A stretch of 64,000 nt of DNA from Cytophagales bacterium (GCA_030446715.1 JAUJMU010000005.1:87709-151708), one strand, 5' to 3'; positions 50,590 through 62,350 are shown, numbered from the stretch's first letter. Translations and numbers: made by a program. Notes: generated by a model from the sequence alone, not told the origin.

Positions 50590-51261
50590 ATGAAATCACT
50601 ACTGAAAATTGTTTCTGCAACAGGCCGGCTGGCTTTACCAGCAGCCTGTTACTTACTTTTTACCTTTTCCAGCTCAACTTCTGCTTATGCGCAGGAGCTG
50701 ATTATGATGGGACCGAAAGTGGGGGGCAACCTGACTACACTGGCAGGCAAAGATGCTGCAAACGCTTCAACCGATATCCGTTTTATGGCGGGTGGTTTTT
50801 TAGCCATCAAACCCAATAATCAGTTCGCCATTCAGGTCGAAGCAAATTACACGCAGAAAGGAGCACGGGTCCGCAATACCATTCTGGCTACCTCCGAAAT
50901 AGGTCTTACCTACGTGGAAGTGCCGCTGCTGGCAAAATTCAGCCTTGCTACACCGGGAAAGGCAATTCCTTATCTGGCAACCGGACCTTATGCGGGCTTT
51001 TTGCTGAATGCCCGTACTACCTACCTCAATGATCAGACGGTTACCCAGCAGTATAAGAAAGTAGATTTAGGCTGGTCAGCCGGCGGTGGCCTTGAGATTG
51101 ATCTTGGCAACAAGTGGCTTATGATTGACCTCCGCTACACACCTGGCTTTGTCAGGCTGCCCGAACAGAGTAATCCTCCTGCCATCCGCAATTCGGTGTT
51201 CACGCTGAGCACGGCACTTGGTTTCGAACTGTTTGACCGGTACGGCAACCGCCGTCACTAA
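50590..51261 (+). CDS. Small outer-membrane beta-barrel (porin family) protein
   Basis: 223 residues from the ATG at 50590. Signal peptide to SSTSAYAQ (about 35). The mature part alternates polar and hydrophobic residues with eight likely strands: GPKVGGNLTTL, FAIQVEANYTQKGARV, YVEVPLLAKF, YLATGPYAGFLLNA, GWSAGGGLEIDLGNKWLMIDLRY (partly quoted), VFTLSTALGFELF. This is the outer-membrane barrel family often labelled porin or PorT-like. Function unknown. It is 15 bases from the convergent kinase-like gene with no terminator between. Confidence 0.85.
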   Translation: MKSLLKIVSATGRLALPAACYLLFTFSSSTSAYAQELIMMGPKVGGNLTTLAGKDAANASTDIRFMAGGFLAIKPNNQFAIQVEANYTQKGARVRNTILATSEIGLTYVEVPLLAKFSLATPGKAIPYLATGPYAGFLLNARTTYLNDQTVTQQYKKVDLGWSAGGGLEIDLGNKWLMIDLRYTPGFVRLPEQSNPPAIRNSVFTLSTALGFELFDRYGNRRH

Positions 51262-51276
51262 GAAGGAAGACCTCGT

Positions 51277-52167
51277 TTACGCGTACTTTTTCAGCACTCT
51301 CTCAATGCCGGGCAAGTACCCGGACCCGAATAAATTGAGGTGCACCAGCAAGGGGTAGAGATTATAAATTTCTACCCTTTGCTCAAAACCCGGCACCAGC
51401 GGATAGGCTTCGTGATAAGCATCATAGAAAAGGTCACTGAATCCACCAAAAAGTTTAGTGTAGGCAACATCAGCCTCTCTCAGACCATAATATACCGCCG
51501 GATCAATAAGGCAGGCTTCGCCGCGTTCATCAGTCAGTACATTGCCGCTCCACAGATCTCCGTGCAGCAGAGCAGGTTTTCCGGCCGGTAAAAGTTCGGG
51601 CAATTTTTCGTAAAGACTGAAGAACTTTTCGTGCAGAGCCTTTGGCAACTCCCCATTGTAGAAAGCCAGCCCCGCCTGCACTTTCAGCCGATTCTCAATG
51701 AAAAATCGAATGCCATTTACAGTTGAAGTATTGGTTTGTCTGAGACTGCCTATATAATTATCGTAAGGCAACCCAAAGTCAGCGGTACTGCAGGCATGAA
51801 TGGCGGCAAGGCCCGCGGCAAACTTCTCCCAGTAAACCGGATTGGGACGGGTGTTGCCGATGTACTCAAGCAGCAGGTACACCTTGCCCGCTTTACGGCC
51901 CCAGCTGATCACTTCCGGCACCCGCACCGACTCTGATTGTTTCAGCAACTGCAACCCTTTGGCTTCACAGGCAAACATTTCATCGTCAGCACTCTCATTC
52001 CACTTTACGAAAAAAAATCCCTCATCTGTATCAATCCGCAAAGCAGTATTGATGTCGCCTCCGGACAGGAACTGATAGTTATCTACCCGCAGTTCGCGGC
52101 CCAGGCCTTCAAAAAGAATGCCTTCCAGAAACTGTATCTGCTCAAGATGAAGGTTGTTGAAATCCAT
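51277..52167 (-). CDS. Fructosamine kinase family protein
   Basis: 296 residues from the ATG at 52167 (MDFNNLHLEQ). APH-like kinase fold: ALRIDTDEGFFFVKW with the Lys of the N-lobe, catalytic loop LLHGDLWSGNVL (about 202-213) and metal-binding ACLIDPAVYYGLREADVA. These features define the FN3K/FN3K-RP family, which phosphorylates ketosamines on glycated proteins or free substrates. It lies 39 bases after divIC on the same strand. Confidence 0.92.
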   Translation of the reverse strand: MDFNNLHLEQIQFLEGILFEGLGRELRVDNYQFLSGGDINTALRIDTDEGFFFVKWNESADDEMFACEAKGLQLLKQSESVRVPEVISWGRKAGKVYLLLEYIGNTRPNPVYWEKFAAGLAAIHACSTADFGLPYDNYIGSLRQTNTSTVNGIRFFIENRLKVQAGLAFYNGELPKALHEKFFSLYEKLPELLPAGKPALLHGDLWSGNVLTDERGEACLIDPAVYYGLREADVAYTKLFGGFSDLFYDAYHEAYPLVPGFEQRVEIYNLYPLLVHLNLFGSGYLPGIERVLKKYA

Positions 52168-52206
52168 TATCCCCAAAGATGCTATCCGGCAATCTGCCCC
52201 AGGTTG

Positions 52207-52512
52207 TCAGTCTTCTTTGCTGTTATCTCCGTTGACAATATACACTTCTTCATTTTTCCGCTTCATCAGGTATTTTTCGCGGGCAAATTTCTCCAGCAAC
52301 TGAGGGTTACTCATGAGTTCTTCCCGGTCTTTTCTCACCTCTTTAATCTTTTCAGAATAATGTTGCTTCTTATGCTCCAGTTCCCTGACCTGGCTGCGCA
52401 GCTGAAACTGAGAAATCAGGTCATTGGTATCAAAAAAGAGCATCCACACCAGAAAGGTGATGCAGGTAATAAAGAAAAAATTCCTGGTAAAGGCGGGTGG
52501 TGTCCAGCGCAT
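52207..52512 (-). CDS. Septum formation initiator (FtsB/DivIC) family protein
   Basis: 101 residues from the ATG at 52512 (MRWTPPAFTRN). One membrane helix (about 12-30), then a coiled coil (SQFQLRSQVRELEHKKQHYSEKIKEVRKD, partly quoted) and the family's end LLEKFAREKYLMKRKNEEVYIV. It belongs to the divisome FtsB/DivIC type. Its place next to eno is conserved in many bacteria, supporting this call. Confidence 0.9.
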   Translation of the reverse strand: MRWTPPAFTRNFFFITCITFLVWMLFFDTNDLISQFQLRSQVRELEHKKQHYSEKIKEVRKDREELMSNPQLLEKFAREKYLMKRKNEEVYIVNGDNSKED

Positions 52513-52617
52513 GCAAGTAGCGTATACTATAAATATAAAAGAGTTATCAGATTTACCCAACGCTTCCTCTGCGGTTTGCTTCTGGTAACCTGATAACTCC
52601 CGTCTATGAAATGTTGC

Positions 52618-53940
<1,323 letters not shown>

Positions 53941-53976
53941 TTATATACAACACATGGCCCTATTTTAAACAATGGG

Positions 53977-55119
53977 TCAGGATAGTTTATACGCGGAAGC
54001 CGTGTCGTAAGCCGGTCGTTCTTCCTTTATCATGCGGATAAACTGATCGAACAGGTAACGGGAATCATGCGGACCAGGGGACGACTCCGGATGATACTGC
54101 ACCGAAAAAGCCATTTTGTCCTTGCGCCGGATTCCTTCCACTGAATTGTCGTTCAGGTTGATATGCGTCACCTGCACATTGGAGGTGTCTTTGATTTCTT
54201 CTTCACTTACGCCGAATCCGTGATTCTGAGAAGTAATTTCACCCTTGCCGCTGATCATATTTTTCACGGGGTGATTCAACCCACGGTGGCCGTGATGCAT
54301 TTTATAGGTTGGGATACCGCTGGCTTGCGCCAGTATCTGGTGTCCGAGGCATATGCCAAAGAGAGGCCGGTCAGCGGCCAGAATTTCCTTTACTGTTTCA
54401 ATGGCATAGGGCATTGCTGCCGGGTCGCCGGGTCCGTTGGATATAAAATAACCATCCGGTTTCCACTGCTGCATTTCACTGAAAGAAGTGCGGGCTGGGA
54501 AAACTCTATACAATCCACCCCGGTGCGTCAGGTTGGACAGAATACTTTTCTTAATGCCAAGATCCAGCACGGCTATTTTCAGGTCTGTATCTTCAGTGCC
54601 CAAAATGTAAGGTACTTTGGTGCTTACTTCGGAAGACAATTCCAATCCATCCATGGATGGTATCTCCTGCAGCTTTATCCTTAGTTCGGTCTCATCCAGT
54701 ATTTCAGAAGAGATAACGCAGTTCATCGCACCCCGGCTGCGGATATGCTTTACAATCTGCCGGGTGTCCACACCCGAAATACCGACAATACCAGACCTTT
54801 CCAGATATTCCTGCAGAGATAATTCAGCCGTGTTGCGGGAGTAAATGTTTGAAAAATAATTACATACCAATCCGCTGATCTTTACATTGGAAGATTCCTG
54901 ATCCGAAGGAACAGTACCGTAATTCCCGATGTGGGAAGTAGTGTTCAGGATAACCTGTCCGTAGTAAGACGGATCAGTATAAATTTCCTGATACCCCGTC
55001 ATGCCGGTGTTGAAACAAAGTTCTCCTCCCATCGTACCAGTTTTGCCAAGTGCAAATCCCCGATACAAGGTTCCGTCTTGCAGTAATAGTAAGGCTTCGC
55101 GTCGGTTGGTATATTTCAT
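53977..55119 (-). CDS. carA: Carbamoyl-phosphate synthase, small subunit
   Basis: 380 residues. N-terminal CarA domain: LLLQDGTLYRGFALGK, GELCFNTGMTGYQEIYTDPSYYGQ. The glutamine amidotransferase domain has SNGPGDPAAM, the Cys nucleophile in GICLGHQILAQA and the His/Glu in VQYHPESSPGPHDS. It releases ammonia from glutamine for arginine and pyrimidine synthesis. The large subunit carB is not in the window. It has its own -7 box after the ribosomal-cluster terminator. Confidence 0.97.
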   Translation of the reverse strand: MKYTNRREALLLLQDGTLYRGFALGKTGTMGGELCFNTGMTGYQEIYTDPSYYGQVILNTTSHIGNYGTVPSDQESSNVKISGLVCNYFSNIYSRNTAELSLQEYLERSGIVGISGVDTRQIVKHIRSRGAMNCVISSEILDETELRIKLQEIPSMDGLELSSEVSTKVPYILGTEDTDLKIAVLDLGIKKSILSNLTHRGGLYRVFPARTSFSEMQQWKPDGYFISNGPGDPAAMPYAIETVKEILAADRPLFGICLGHQILAQASGIPTYKMHHGHRGLNHPVKNMISGKGEITSQNHGFGVSEEEIKDTSNVQVTHINLNDNSVEGIRRKDKMAFSVQYHPESSPGPHDSRYLFDQFIRMIKEERPAYDTASAYKLS

Positions 55120-55150
55120 TTTTATTAGTTTGGGAAATTAACAAAGGTTA

Positions 55151-55158
55151 CAAAATTA
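55151..55158 (-). promoter_or_regulatory. Bacteroidota -7 box for carA
   Basis: CAAAATTA on the plus strand reads TAATTTTG on the minus strand, an exact TAnnTTTG match, 31 bases ahead of the carA ATG. Confidence 0.45.
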
Positions 55159-55183
55159 CAGTTCAGTATTTACCATCAGACAT

Positions 55184-55218
55184 AAAAAAAGGATCAGAAA
55201 ACAAATTCTGATCCTTTT
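55184..55218 (-). terminator. Terminator of the ribosomal protein cluster
   Basis: Perfect 13-bp stem AAAAGGATCAGAA/TTCTGATCCTTTT (55187-55199 with 55206-55218), 6-base loop, with a T-run on the minus strand (complement of 55184-55190). It ends the rpl/rps/rpoA unit just past rplQ. Confidence 0.9.
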
Positions 55219-55237
55219 GATATTTAACCGGATTTCA

Positions 55238-55744
55238 TCACTCCTTTTCGGGTGCTTCTTCCACGGATGGAGTATCGGTAGCTTTTGCTTCTGCAGCTCC
55301 TGCACCAGTAGCCTTGGCACCACCACCGCTTCTGCGGCTACGGCGGGTTCTGGTTTTGGTGGCAGCTTTTGCACTAAGCATAGTCTCGTTGTAGTCAACC
55401 AGTTCAATAATGCACATAGATGCATTATCACCCGCCCGGGTACCGAGCTTGATGATTCTGGTGTATCCCCCCGGCCGGTTGGCAATTTTCTCGGCTACTT
55501 CACCAAACAGGGTTTTGATTGACTCCTTGTTGTTGAGGTAAGAAAAAACAGTCCGGCGGGAATGCGTGGAATCCGTTTTTGCTTTGGTAATCAGTGGCTC
55601 TACGTATTTGCGCAATTCTCTTGCCTTGGCAAGGGTGGTGGTAATGCGCTTGTGTTCGATCAGAGAAGAAGCCATATTGGATAATAAGGCCTGCCGGTGT
55701 TCAGCCGTTCTGCTCAGGTGGTTATTCTTTTTTCCGTGTCTCAT
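55238..55744 (-). CDS. rplQ: 50S ribosomal protein L17
   Basis: 168 residues. [20 protein letters not shown] and [37 protein letters not shown] (partly quoted) are the L17 core. The C-terminal 40-50 residues are an Arg/Lys- then Ala/Glu-rich tail ([18 protein letters not shown]...EEAPEKE) longer than in E. coli L17 (127 residues). Last gene of the cluster. Confidence 0.97.
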   Translation of the reverse strand: MRHGKKNNHLSRTAEHRQALLSNMASSLIEHKRITTTLAKARELRKYVEPLITKAKTDSTHSRRTVFSYLNNKESIKTLFGEVAEKIANRPGGYTRIIKLGTRAGDNASMCIIELVDYNETMLSAKAATKTRTRRSRRSGGGAKATGAGAAEAKATDTPSVEEAPEKE

Positions 55745-55821
55745 TTTTTTAGTAGTCGGAGAGTAAAGGGGTGCGAACCTGATCAGACCATTGCTGTCTC
55801 TTCTCCTTCACTCAGGTTTAT

Positions 55822-56811
55822 TTAATCTTCGTCCAGTCTGTATTTAGATAAATCCATGCCAAAATGTAAACCTCTCTCCATTACCAACTGCTCCAGTTCG
55901 GTCAGTGATTTCTTTCCGAAGTTACGGAACTTCATCATGTCAGCGATATCAAGGTTAACCAAATCACCAAGCGTACGCACATCAGCCGACTTGAGGCAAT
56001 TGTAGGCGCGCACAGAAAGATCAAGATCAGCAAGCGGCGTTTTGAGCAGCTTACGCATGTGCAGGATCTCTTCGTCAACTGAGTTATCTTCTTCCGGCTT
56101 GGCAGTCTCGAAAGTCATGGTCTGATCCGAGAACAACATGAAGTGCTGAATCAGAATGTTCGCCGCACCTTTCAGAGCCTCTTCCGGATGGATAGATCCA
56201 TCCGTCTCGATGTCAATCAGCAGCCTTTCGTAATCCGTCTTCTGCTCTACCCGTGTATTCTCAACGCTGTATTTCACATTTTTGATCGGCGTAAAAATAG
56301 CGTCAATTGCAATGTAGCCGAAGGTCTGATCAGCCGGACGATTCTCGTCGGCCGGAACGTATCCTCTGCCTTTGTCAATGTAAAGCTCAACCTCCAGATT
56401 CACGGAGGTATCCAGATTGCAGATCACCAGATCAGGGTTCAGAACTTCGAAGGAGGAGGTATACCTGGCAATGTCTCCGGCCTTGAAAATTTTAGCGTCC
56501 TTGATGTTGACTACAATCTTGTTATCCATTGCTTCAGATACTTTTCTGAACCTGACCATTTTCAGGTTCAGGATGATTTCTGAAACATCTTCTACCACAC
56601 CCTCTATTGAGGAGAACTCATGCAACACACCCGGCACCTTGATGCCGGTCACGGCGTAGCCTTCCAGGGAGGAAAGCAGGATTCTGCGAAGCGCGTTGCC
56701 AATGGTTACTCCGTATCCTTTTTCAAGTGGTTTGAATTCGAACAGACCGTGGAAATCGTCTGCCTTCTCCATCACCACCTTGTCAGGCATTTGAAATGCT
56801 AATATTGACAT
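55822..56811 (-). CDS. rpoA: RNA polymerase subunit alpha
   Basis: 329 residues. The N-terminal dimerisation domain shows [27 protein letters not shown]; the C-terminal domain (about 255-320) shows [23 protein letters not shown] and [18 protein letters not shown] (partly quoted). It initiates assembly of core RNA polymerase. Placed between rpsD and rplQ as in most bacteria. Confidence 0.98.
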   Translation of the reverse strand: MSILAFQMPDKVVMEKADDFHGLFEFKPLEKGYGVTIGNALRRILLSSLEGYAVTGIKVPGVLHEFSSIEGVVEDVSEIILNLKMVRFRKVSEAMDNKIVVNIKDAKIFKAGDIARYTSSFEVLNPDLVICNLDTSVNLEVELYIDKGRGYVPADENRPADQTFGYIAIDAIFTPIKNVKYSVENTRVEQKTDYERLLIDIETDGSIHPEEALKGAANILIQHFMLFSDQTMTFETAKPEEDNSVDEEILHMRKLLKTPLADLDLSVRAYNCLKSADVRTLGDLVNLDIADMMKFRNFGKKSLTELEQLVMERGLHFGMDLSKYRLDED

Positions 56812-56860
56812 ATATCGGTTTTTGATTATTAAACAATACCCCTAATAAACTGCAAGCTTA

Positions 56861-57466
56861 TTACTTGGAGTAAAGTTCCACAATAAGCTGTTCCTGAATG
56901 TTTTCAGGAATCTGCTCGCGGTCAGGATAGGAAACGAACTTACCGGTCATACCAGTGCCGTCCCACTCCAGCCATGTAAAACGCTTCACGGTTCTTGAAG
57001 CGAGGCTGTCGGATATTACCTCAAGGGACTTGGATTTTTCGCGAACAGCAATCACGTCGCCGGGCTTCAGCGAGTAGGAAGGAATGTTTACCACTCCACC
57101 ATTTACGGTGATGTGCTTATGCAGTACAAGCTGACGGGCTGCCCGCCGGGTTGGGGCAACCCCTAGCCTGAAAACCGTATTGTCAAGACGCGCGTCCAGC
57201 AATTTGAGCAGGTTTGCACCTGTGATACCCTGAATCCGGGAAGCTTTCTGAAACAAATTACTGAACTGGCGCTCCAATACACCATAAGTATACTTTGCCT
57301 TCTGCTTCTCCATCAACTGAACTGCATATTCCGACTGCTTGCGCTTACGGCCTCGGCCGTGCTGTCCGGGAGGGTAAGCTTTTTTCTGCAGTGCTTTGCT
57401 TGGGCCCAGAATAGCTTCATTAAACTTGCGTGCTATTTTAGATTTAGGACCGGTATATCTAGCCAT
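56861..57466 (-). CDS. rpsD: 30S ribosomal protein S4
   Basis: 201 residues: [20 protein letters not shown], then the S4 RNA-binding fold with [31 protein letters not shown]. The N-terminal zinc-binding cysteine cluster of some S4 proteins is missing, so it is the zinc-free type. S4 helps start 30S assembly. Confidence 0.98.
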   Translation of the reverse strand: MARYTGPKSKIARKFNEAILGPSKALQKKAYPPGQHGRGRKRKQSEYAVQLMEKQKAKYTYGVLERQFSNLFQKASRIQGITGANLLKLLDARLDNTVFRLGVAPTRRAARQLVLHKHITVNGGVVNIPSYSLKPGDVIAVREKSKSLEVISDSLASRTVKRFTWLEWDGTGMTGKFVSYPDREQIPENIQEQLIVELYSK

Positions 57467-57520
57467 TGTGTCTGATTATGATTTTAATAAAAAGGGCCGG
57501 TACCATCGCCGGCAAAGTGG

Positions 57521-57916
57521 TTATACTCTTCTGCGTTTGGGAGGACGGCAACCGTTGTGTGGCAGCGGGGTAATATCCTTGATTGTAGTTACTTCAATAC
57601 CTGCACTTTGAATCGTACGTATGGCTGATTCCCTACCAGCACCGGGTCCTTTCACAAAAACTTCAGCCTTGCGCATTCCCAGTTCGTAAGCAGCCTGCGC
57701 ACAGTTTGATGCAGCCATCTGAGCAGCGTAGGGAGTATTCTTCTTGGAACCCTTAAATCCCATTTTACCAGCGGAAGCCCAGGAAATTACCTGTCCTGAG
57801 TTGTTGGTAACTGAAATAATGATATTATTGAAGGTAGCTTTAATATGCACCTGGCCTACAGGTTCTACGTTAACTACTCTCTTCTTTGCCTTGTCTTTTC
57901 TTTTAGCCTGAGCCAT
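57521..57916 (-). CDS. rpsK: 30S ribosomal protein S11
   Basis: 131 residues with [43 protein letters not shown] and the C-terminal [15 protein letters not shown]11 lies in the 30S platform by the mRNA exit. A clear cluster member between rpsM and rpsD. Confidence 0.98.
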   Translation of the reverse strand: MAQAKRKDKAKKRVVNVEPVGQVHIKATFNNIIISVTNNSGQVISWASAGKMGFKGSKKNTPYAAQMAASNCAQAAYELGMRKAEVFVKGPGAGRESAIRTIQSAGIEVTTIKDITPLPHNGCRPPKRRRV

Positions 57917-57993
57917 CTGTTAAGTATCTATATTCTAGATGATGTGTGGAAAGCAGATCAAAGGCAAAAAAGCCCTCTCCTGCCATCTTAGCT

Positions 57994-58371
57994 TTATTTA
58001 GTAGCCTTCTTCTTATTGGCAACTGTCTTACGCTTTCCTTTACGGGTTCTGGTGTTGTTTTTAGTACGCTGTCCTCTTACCGGCAATCCTTTACGATGCC
58101 TCAACCCCCTGTAGCTACCAATATCCATCAGGCGCTTGATGTTCAGCTGAACTTCTGATTTAAGCACACCTTCAACCCGGTATTCACCGGCAATTATGTT
58201 ACGGATCAGACCAGATTCGTCATCTGACCACTCAGTTACTTTCTTATCCCAGGAAACGCCTGCTTTAGACAATATATGCTGGGCAGACCGGCGGCCTATA
58301 CCATAGATATAAGTCAGGGCTATTTCGCCCCGCTTCTTATCCGGAATGTCAACTCCTGCAATTCTAGCCAT
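57994..58371 (-). CDS. rpsM: 30S ribosomal protein S13
   Basis: 125 residues: [26 protein letters not shown]..., [32 protein letters not shown] (partly quoted). S13 sits in the 30S head and touches the P-site tRNA. Follows rpmJ by five bases. Confidence 0.98.
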   Translation of the reverse strand: MARIAGVDIPDKKRGEIALTYIYGIGRRSAQHILSKAGVSWDKKVTEWSDDESGLIRNIIAGEYRVEGVLKSEVQLNIKRLMDIGSYRGLRHRKGLPVRGQRTKNNTRTRKGKRKTVANKKKATK

Positions 58372-58376
58372 AATGA

Positions 58377-58493
58377 TTATCCTTGTCTTTGTTTGTACCG
58401 TGGATTCTTCTTGTTGATTACGTAAAGCTTTCCCTTTCTGCGTATAATCTTGCAGTCGGCGCTGCGCTTTTTAATGGATGCTTTGACTTTCAT
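58377..58493 (-). CDS. rpmJ: 50S ribosomal protein L36
   Basis: 38 residues, translated by hand: [20 protein letters not shown] and [18 protein letters not shown]. Stop at 58377-58379, ATG at 58493-58491. It has only one of the zinc-ligand cysteines, so this is the zinc-free form. Lies between infA and rpsM. Confidence 0.96.
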   Translation of the reverse strand: MKVKASIKKRSADCKIIRRKGKLYVINKKNPRYKQRQG

Positions 58494-58501
58494 GATATTT
58501 A

Positions 58502-58720
58502 TTACTTATATCGGTAAACAATTCTTCCCTTTGTTAAATCATAAGGTGACATTTCTAACTTAACTCTGTCACCCGGTAAAATTTTAATGTAGTTCATACG
58601 CATCTTACCGGAAATATGAGCGATCACCTGATGCCCGTTCTGAAGCTCTACCCGGAACATTGCGTTGGAAAGAGCTTCCACAATGGTTCCATCCTGTTCA
58701 ATGGATGACTGTTTTGCCAT
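58502..58720 (-). CDS. infA: Translation initiation factor IF-1
   Basis: 72 residues: [68 protein letters not shown] fold that binds the 30S A site in initiation. Its start lies inside the end of map (23-base overlap in another frame), implying translational coupling. Confidence 0.98.
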   Translation of the reverse strand: MAKQSSIEQDGTIVEALSNAMFRVELQNGHQVIAHISGKMRMNYIKILPGDRVKLEMSPYDLTKGRIVYRYK

Positions 58721-59504
58721 TTTTAGCTTGTAATACCTCTTCTATATATTTAAATGTTGTCAGTACAGCTGCTACTCCGTTTACTACCGCAACTGTATGC
58801 TCAAAATGAGCAGATGGTTTGCGGTCAGCAGTCCGGATCGTCCAGCCGTCCTTCTCCTGCACTATATTACGCGTTCCGGCATTTACCATTGGCTCGATGG
58901 CCAAAACCATTCCGTCCTGCAGTTTCATCCCCTGACCCCTTTTTCCGTAATTGGGCACCTCCGGACTTTCATGCAGACTTCTGCCTATTCCATGTCCTAC
59001 CAATTCCCGCACTACAGAGAATTTGTTCCGTTCTATAAAAGATTGAACTGCGAATCCTATATCACCTAACCTGCATCCCGGAACAATACTTTTAACGGCA
59101 ATGTTCAATGACTCCTTAGTTACTTTAAGAAGTTGTGCAGTGTTCGGATCAATACTGCCTACCGGATAGGTATAGGCGCTGTCGCTATGAAAGCCCCTTA
59201 ACATAACACCGCAGTCTATAGAAACAATATCGCCTTCCTTCAGTGTATACGTACCAGGAATACCATGTACCACCTTGTCATTTACCGAAATACAAAGCGA
59301 CCCCGGAAATCCATTATAGCCTTTAAATGATGGAATCCCACCAGAATCTCTGATAAACTCTTCAGCACGCTGGTCCAAAAGTATGGTAGATATACCCGGC
59401 TCAATCATATTTGCTACCTCGGCGTGGGCTCTACCTAACACCTCAGCACTATTTCTGATAGTTTGGAGTTCTTCTTCCGTCTTTAGGAACAATCCCTTCT
59501 TCAC
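58698..59504 (-). CDS. map: Methionine aminopeptidase, type I
   Basis: 268 residues. Metal ligands sit in [20 protein letters not shown] (two Asp), [18 protein letters not shown] (His), [10 protein letters not shown] (Glu) and the final HFEHTVAVV region (Glu). It removes N-terminal methionine from new proteins. Lies between secY and infA in the cluster and overlaps infA by 23 bases. Confidence 0.97.
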   Translation of the reverse strand: MKKGLFLKTEEELQTIRNSAEVLGRAHAEVANMIEPGISTILLDQRAEEFIRDSGGIPSFKGYNGFPGSLCISVNDKVVHGIPGTYTLKEGDIVSIDCGVMLRGFHSDSAYTYPVGSIDPNTAQLLKVTKESLNIAVKSIVPGCRLGDIGFAVQSFIERNKFSVVRELVGHGIGRSLHESPEVPNYGKRGQGMKLQDGMVLAIEPMVNAGTRNIVQEKDGWTIRTADRKPSAHFEHTVAVVNGVAAVLTTFKYIEEVLQAKNGKTVIH

Positions 59505-59517
59505 AGCAAACCTTTTT

Positions 59518-60834
59518 TTAAGCAGCTACTACATCTCCGGATCTGCCCCGGACACGGCCAGATTTCATCAGACCTTCATAGTGCCGCATCAATAAATAAC
59601 TTTCAATTTGCTGCATCGTATCCAGAATAACGCCTACCATAATTAAGAGAGAAGTGCCACCGTAAAACTGCGCAAATTGCCGGGTAATGCCCAAAAGACT
59701 CGCTATGGATGGAAGTATCGCAATCACTGCCAGAAATAACGCACCGGGTAAAGTAATCTTTGAAAGAATGGCGTCAATGAATTCAGAGGTCTGCAATCCT
59801 GGCTTCACACCGGGTATAAATCCTCCATTGCGCTTCATGTCTTCTGCAATCTGGTTTGGATTAACCGAGATAGCGGTATAGAAATAAGTAAATAAAATAA
59901 TCAGTATTGCCAGCAGAATGTTATAAGCAGGTGAAGTAAAGTCAGCAAAGGCAGATGCTATTGTGCCAGCTGTTTCACTCCGGTCAGCCAGGGTAGGGGC
60001 TATCAAGCCCGGAATAATCATCAGAGACTGAGCAAAGATAATGGGCATGACTCCTGCTGAATTCAACTTCAGCGGGATATACTGCCGCTGGCCACCATAT
60101 ACCTTATTGCCAATTACCTGCTTCGCATACTGAACGGGAATCCTTCTTGTAGCCTGGGTGAGCATAATTACACCCATTACGATAAAAAAGAAAGCAACAA
60201 ATTCCAACACAGTAAAAATAACTCCAGAGGCTCCTCTGGATACAATCTCCTGCACGATGGCGGTCGGGAAACGGGACACGATCCCGATCATGATCAGCAT
60301 TGAAATACCGTTGCCAATGCCTTTATCAGTAATTTTCTCCCCAATCCACATACAGAATATTGTGCCGGCAGTCAGCACAATAGCTGAAGATATGGTAAAG
60401 AAGGTCCGGTCAATCATTACTGCTTCCGGCGGAACAGTGGTTGTCAGATAGGCAAAAGACTGGGCTATGGTTATAAAAACAGTCAGTACCCTGGTGATCT
60501 GGTTCAGTTTCTTACGGCCGGACTCCCCTTCCTTCTGCATTTTCTGGAAATAAGGAACAGCCACAGTCAGCAATTGAATGACAATGGATGCAGAAATATA
60601 AGGCATGATGCCTAAGCCAAAAATGGATGCATTGCTGAATGCACCCCCTAAAAATGTATCAAGAAGACCTAGGAGTCCCTCGCTTTGACCGGAGAGGCGC
60701 GCAGGATCCACACCAGGTAAAACGATGAAGGATCCTAACCTGAAAATCAGGAGATACCACAAAGTATTCAGGATCCGGGTCCTTAAATCCTCAATTGAAA
60801 AAATGTTCTTTATGGTATTAATAAATTTTTTCAT
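59518..60834 (-). CDS. secY: Protein translocase subunit SecY
   Basis: 438 residues, ten membrane helices. Typical segments: FRLGSFIVLPGVD near the start, GLGIMPYISASIVIQLLTV, GIGNGISMLIMIGIVSRFP, IPLKLNSAGVMPIIFAQSLM and FYTAISVNPNQIAEDMKRNGGFIPG (partly quoted). It forms the inner-membrane protein-conducting channel. It overlaps rplO by four bases (ATGA), showing coupling. Confidence 0.98.
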   Translation of the reverse strand: MKKFINTIKNIFSIEDLRTRILNTLWYLLIFRLGSFIVLPGVDPARLSGQSEGLLGLLDTFLGGAFSNASIFGLGIMPYISASIVIQLLTVAVPYFQKMQKEGESGRKKLNQITRVLTVFITIAQSFAYLTTTVPPEAVMIDRTFFTISSAIVLTAGTIFCMWIGEKITDKGIGNGISMLIMIGIVSRFPTAIVQEIVSRGASGVIFTVLEFVAFFFIVMGVIMLTQATRRIPVQYAKQVIGNKVYGGQRQYIPLKLNSAGVMPIIFAQSLMIIPGLIAPTLADRSETAGTIASAFADFTSPAYNILLAILIILFTYFYTAISVNPNQIAEDMKRNGGFIPGVKPGLQTSEFIDAILSKITLPGALFLAVIAILPSIASLLGITRQFAQFYGGTSLLIMVGVILDTMQQIESYLLMRHYEGLMKSGRVRGRSGDVVAA

Positions 60835-61283
60835 GCTTTGATAACTATAGCTTTTCCTCCTGCTTTTTCAATGGACGCAATTGAACTTGCTGAGAAGGCA
60901 TGTGCTCTTATTTCGACCGAAGAAGAAATTTCACCTCTGCCCAATACTTTTACCAAAGATTTTTTGGATACAAGGCCGTGCTGATGCAGGAAATCCACAT
61001 CAATTACGGTCACGTTGAATTGAGTCACCAAAGCCTGTACCACGTCAAGGTTCACCGCCTTGTATTCAACCCGGTTGATATTTTTGAAACCGAATTTAGG
61101 TATCCGGCGCTGAAGCGGCATCTGACCACCTTCAAAGCCCCTTTTGGCACTGTAACCAGAGCGGGACCCGGCTCCTTTGTGGCCGCGGGTGGAAGTACCT
61201 CCTTTGCCGGATCCGGTACCACGTCCAACACGCTTACCAGACTTAACGGAACCTGAGGCAGGTTTAAGAGTATTTAAATTCAT
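60831..61283 (-). CDS. rplO: 50S ribosomal protein L15
   Basis: 150 residues: MNLNTLKPASGSVKSGKRVG, RGTGSGKGGTSTRGHKGAGSRSGYSAKRGFEGGQMPLQRR (partly quoted), a glycine-rich extended N-terminus and a globular C-terminus. Lies between rpmD and secY. Confidence 0.98.
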   Translation of the reverse strand: MNLNTLKPASGSVKSGKRVGRGTGSGKGGTSTRGHKGAGSRSGYSAKRGFEGGQMPLQRRIPKFGFKNINRVEYKAVNLDVVQALVTQFNVTVIDVDFLHQHGLVSKKSLVKVLGRGEISSSVEIRAHAFSASSIASIEKAGGKAIVIKA

Positions 61284-61284
61284 A

Positions 61285-61464
61285 TTACAATTCTGTTACA
61301 GTAACCAAATGGTCAACTTTTCTGATCATTCCCTGAATTTGCGGAGTAAGTTCTACTTCAACACTCCTGTTTATTTTTCCCAAACCCAATGCTTTGATGG
61401 TTAGCTTCTGGTCGTTGGGTCTTTTTATCGTACTTCTGATCTGGGTAACTTTAACTTTTGCCAT
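61285..61464 (-). CDS. rpmD: 50S ribosomal protein L30
   Basis: 59 residues, translated by hand: MAKVKVTQIRSTIKRPNDQK, LTIKALGLGKINRSVEVELT, PQIQGMIRKVDHLVTVTEL. Stop TAA at 61285-61287, ATG at 61464-61462; one base from rplO. The family pattern TIKALGLGK is clear. Confidence 0.97.
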   Translation of the reverse strand: MAKVKVTQIRSTIKRPNDQKLTIKALGLGKINRSVEVELTPQIQGMIRKVDHLVTVTEL

Positions 61465-61473
61465 GACTAGTTC

Positions 61474-61983
61474 TTAACCGTTGAATACTTTGGATAAGGC
61501 AATGCCTCTCTGCTGGGCAATGGATTGAGGATCCCGCATTTTTGTTAAAGCATCAAAAGTTGCTTTAACCACGTTATGAGGGTTAGAAGATCCTTTAGAC
61601 TTGGCAAGTACGTCTCTTACTCCGGCACTTTCCAGTACCGCACGCATGGCACCACCGGCGATTACACCAGTACCGGGAGCGGCGGGCTTGAGCAAAACAA
61701 AGCCGCCACTGTACTTGCCAATCATGTCATGAGGAACTGTTGACTTCAGCAAAGGTACTTTTATGAGGTGCTTCTTGGCATCTTCAATACCTTTGGTAAT
61801 GGCATCCGTTACTTCATTCGCTTTTCCAAGACCGTAACCAACAGTACCATTCCCATCACCCACCACTACAATGGCTGAAAAACTGAACCTGCGGCCCCCC
61901 TTGACAACTTTGGCAACGCGTTGAATGGCTACAACGTGTTCCTTCAGCTCTATATCACTTGTCTTAACCGTTCTGTTGTTCAT
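61474..61983 (-). CDS. rpsE: 30S ribosomal protein S5
   Basis: 169 residues from the ATG at 61983 ([18 protein letters not shown]). A GTG at 62022 would add 13 residues but overlap rplR by 29 bases; the ATG gives a usual 10-base gap. Core: [43 protein letters not shown] and [26 protein letters not shown] (partly quoted). Confidence 0.96.
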   Translation of the reverse strand: MNNRTVKTSDIELKEHVVAIQRVAKVVKGGRRFSFSAIVVVGDGNGTVGYGLGKANEVTDAITKGIEDAKKHLIKVPLLKSTVPHDMIGKYSGGFVLLKPAAPGTGVIAGGAMRAVLESAGVRDVLAKSKGSSNPHNVVKATFDALTKMRDPQSIAQQRGIALSKVFNG

Positions 61984-61993
61984 CTCTGTAATT

Positions 61994-62344
61994 TTAGAAT
62001 TGGAGTCCACCCTCACGGGCACCTTCTGCCAAAGCCTTTACACGGCCATGATACAGGTAGCCACCACGGTCAAAAACAACCCTGGAAATGCCATTAGATA
62101 CTGCTTTCTCAGCCAGCTTTTGCCCAACCGTCTTGGAGGTCTCTATTGTAGCATTACCCTTTGCATCAATTTCAAGAGAGGATGCACTGGCAAGAGTTTT
62201 ACCAGCACTATCGTCTATCAACTGAGCATAAATCCGGGTGTTGGAGCGAAACACAGAAAGACGAGGCCTTTCTGAGGTGCCTGAAATTTTCTTCCGAATA
62301 CTTTTCTTGATTCGCTCTCTTCTTAGTTCTTTTATCGTACCCAT
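61994..62344 (-). CDS. rplR: 50S ribosomal protein L18
   Basis: 116 residues: [28 protein letters not shown] and [23 protein letters not shown] (partly quoted) at the C-terminus. Binds 5S rRNA. Six bases after rplF. Confidence 0.98.
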   Translation of the reverse strand: MGTIKELRRERIKKSIRKKISGTSERPRLSVFRSNTRIYAQLIDDSAGKTLASASSLEIDAKGNATIETSKTVGQKLAEKAVSNGISRVVFDRGGYLYHGRVKALAEGAREGGLQF

Positions 62345-62350
62345 TACTGA

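Noticed and set aside
55156-55485. 109-residue minus-strand frame over the rplQ end
   Set aside because: Shifted frame over the rplQ tail and terminator; no protein-like features.
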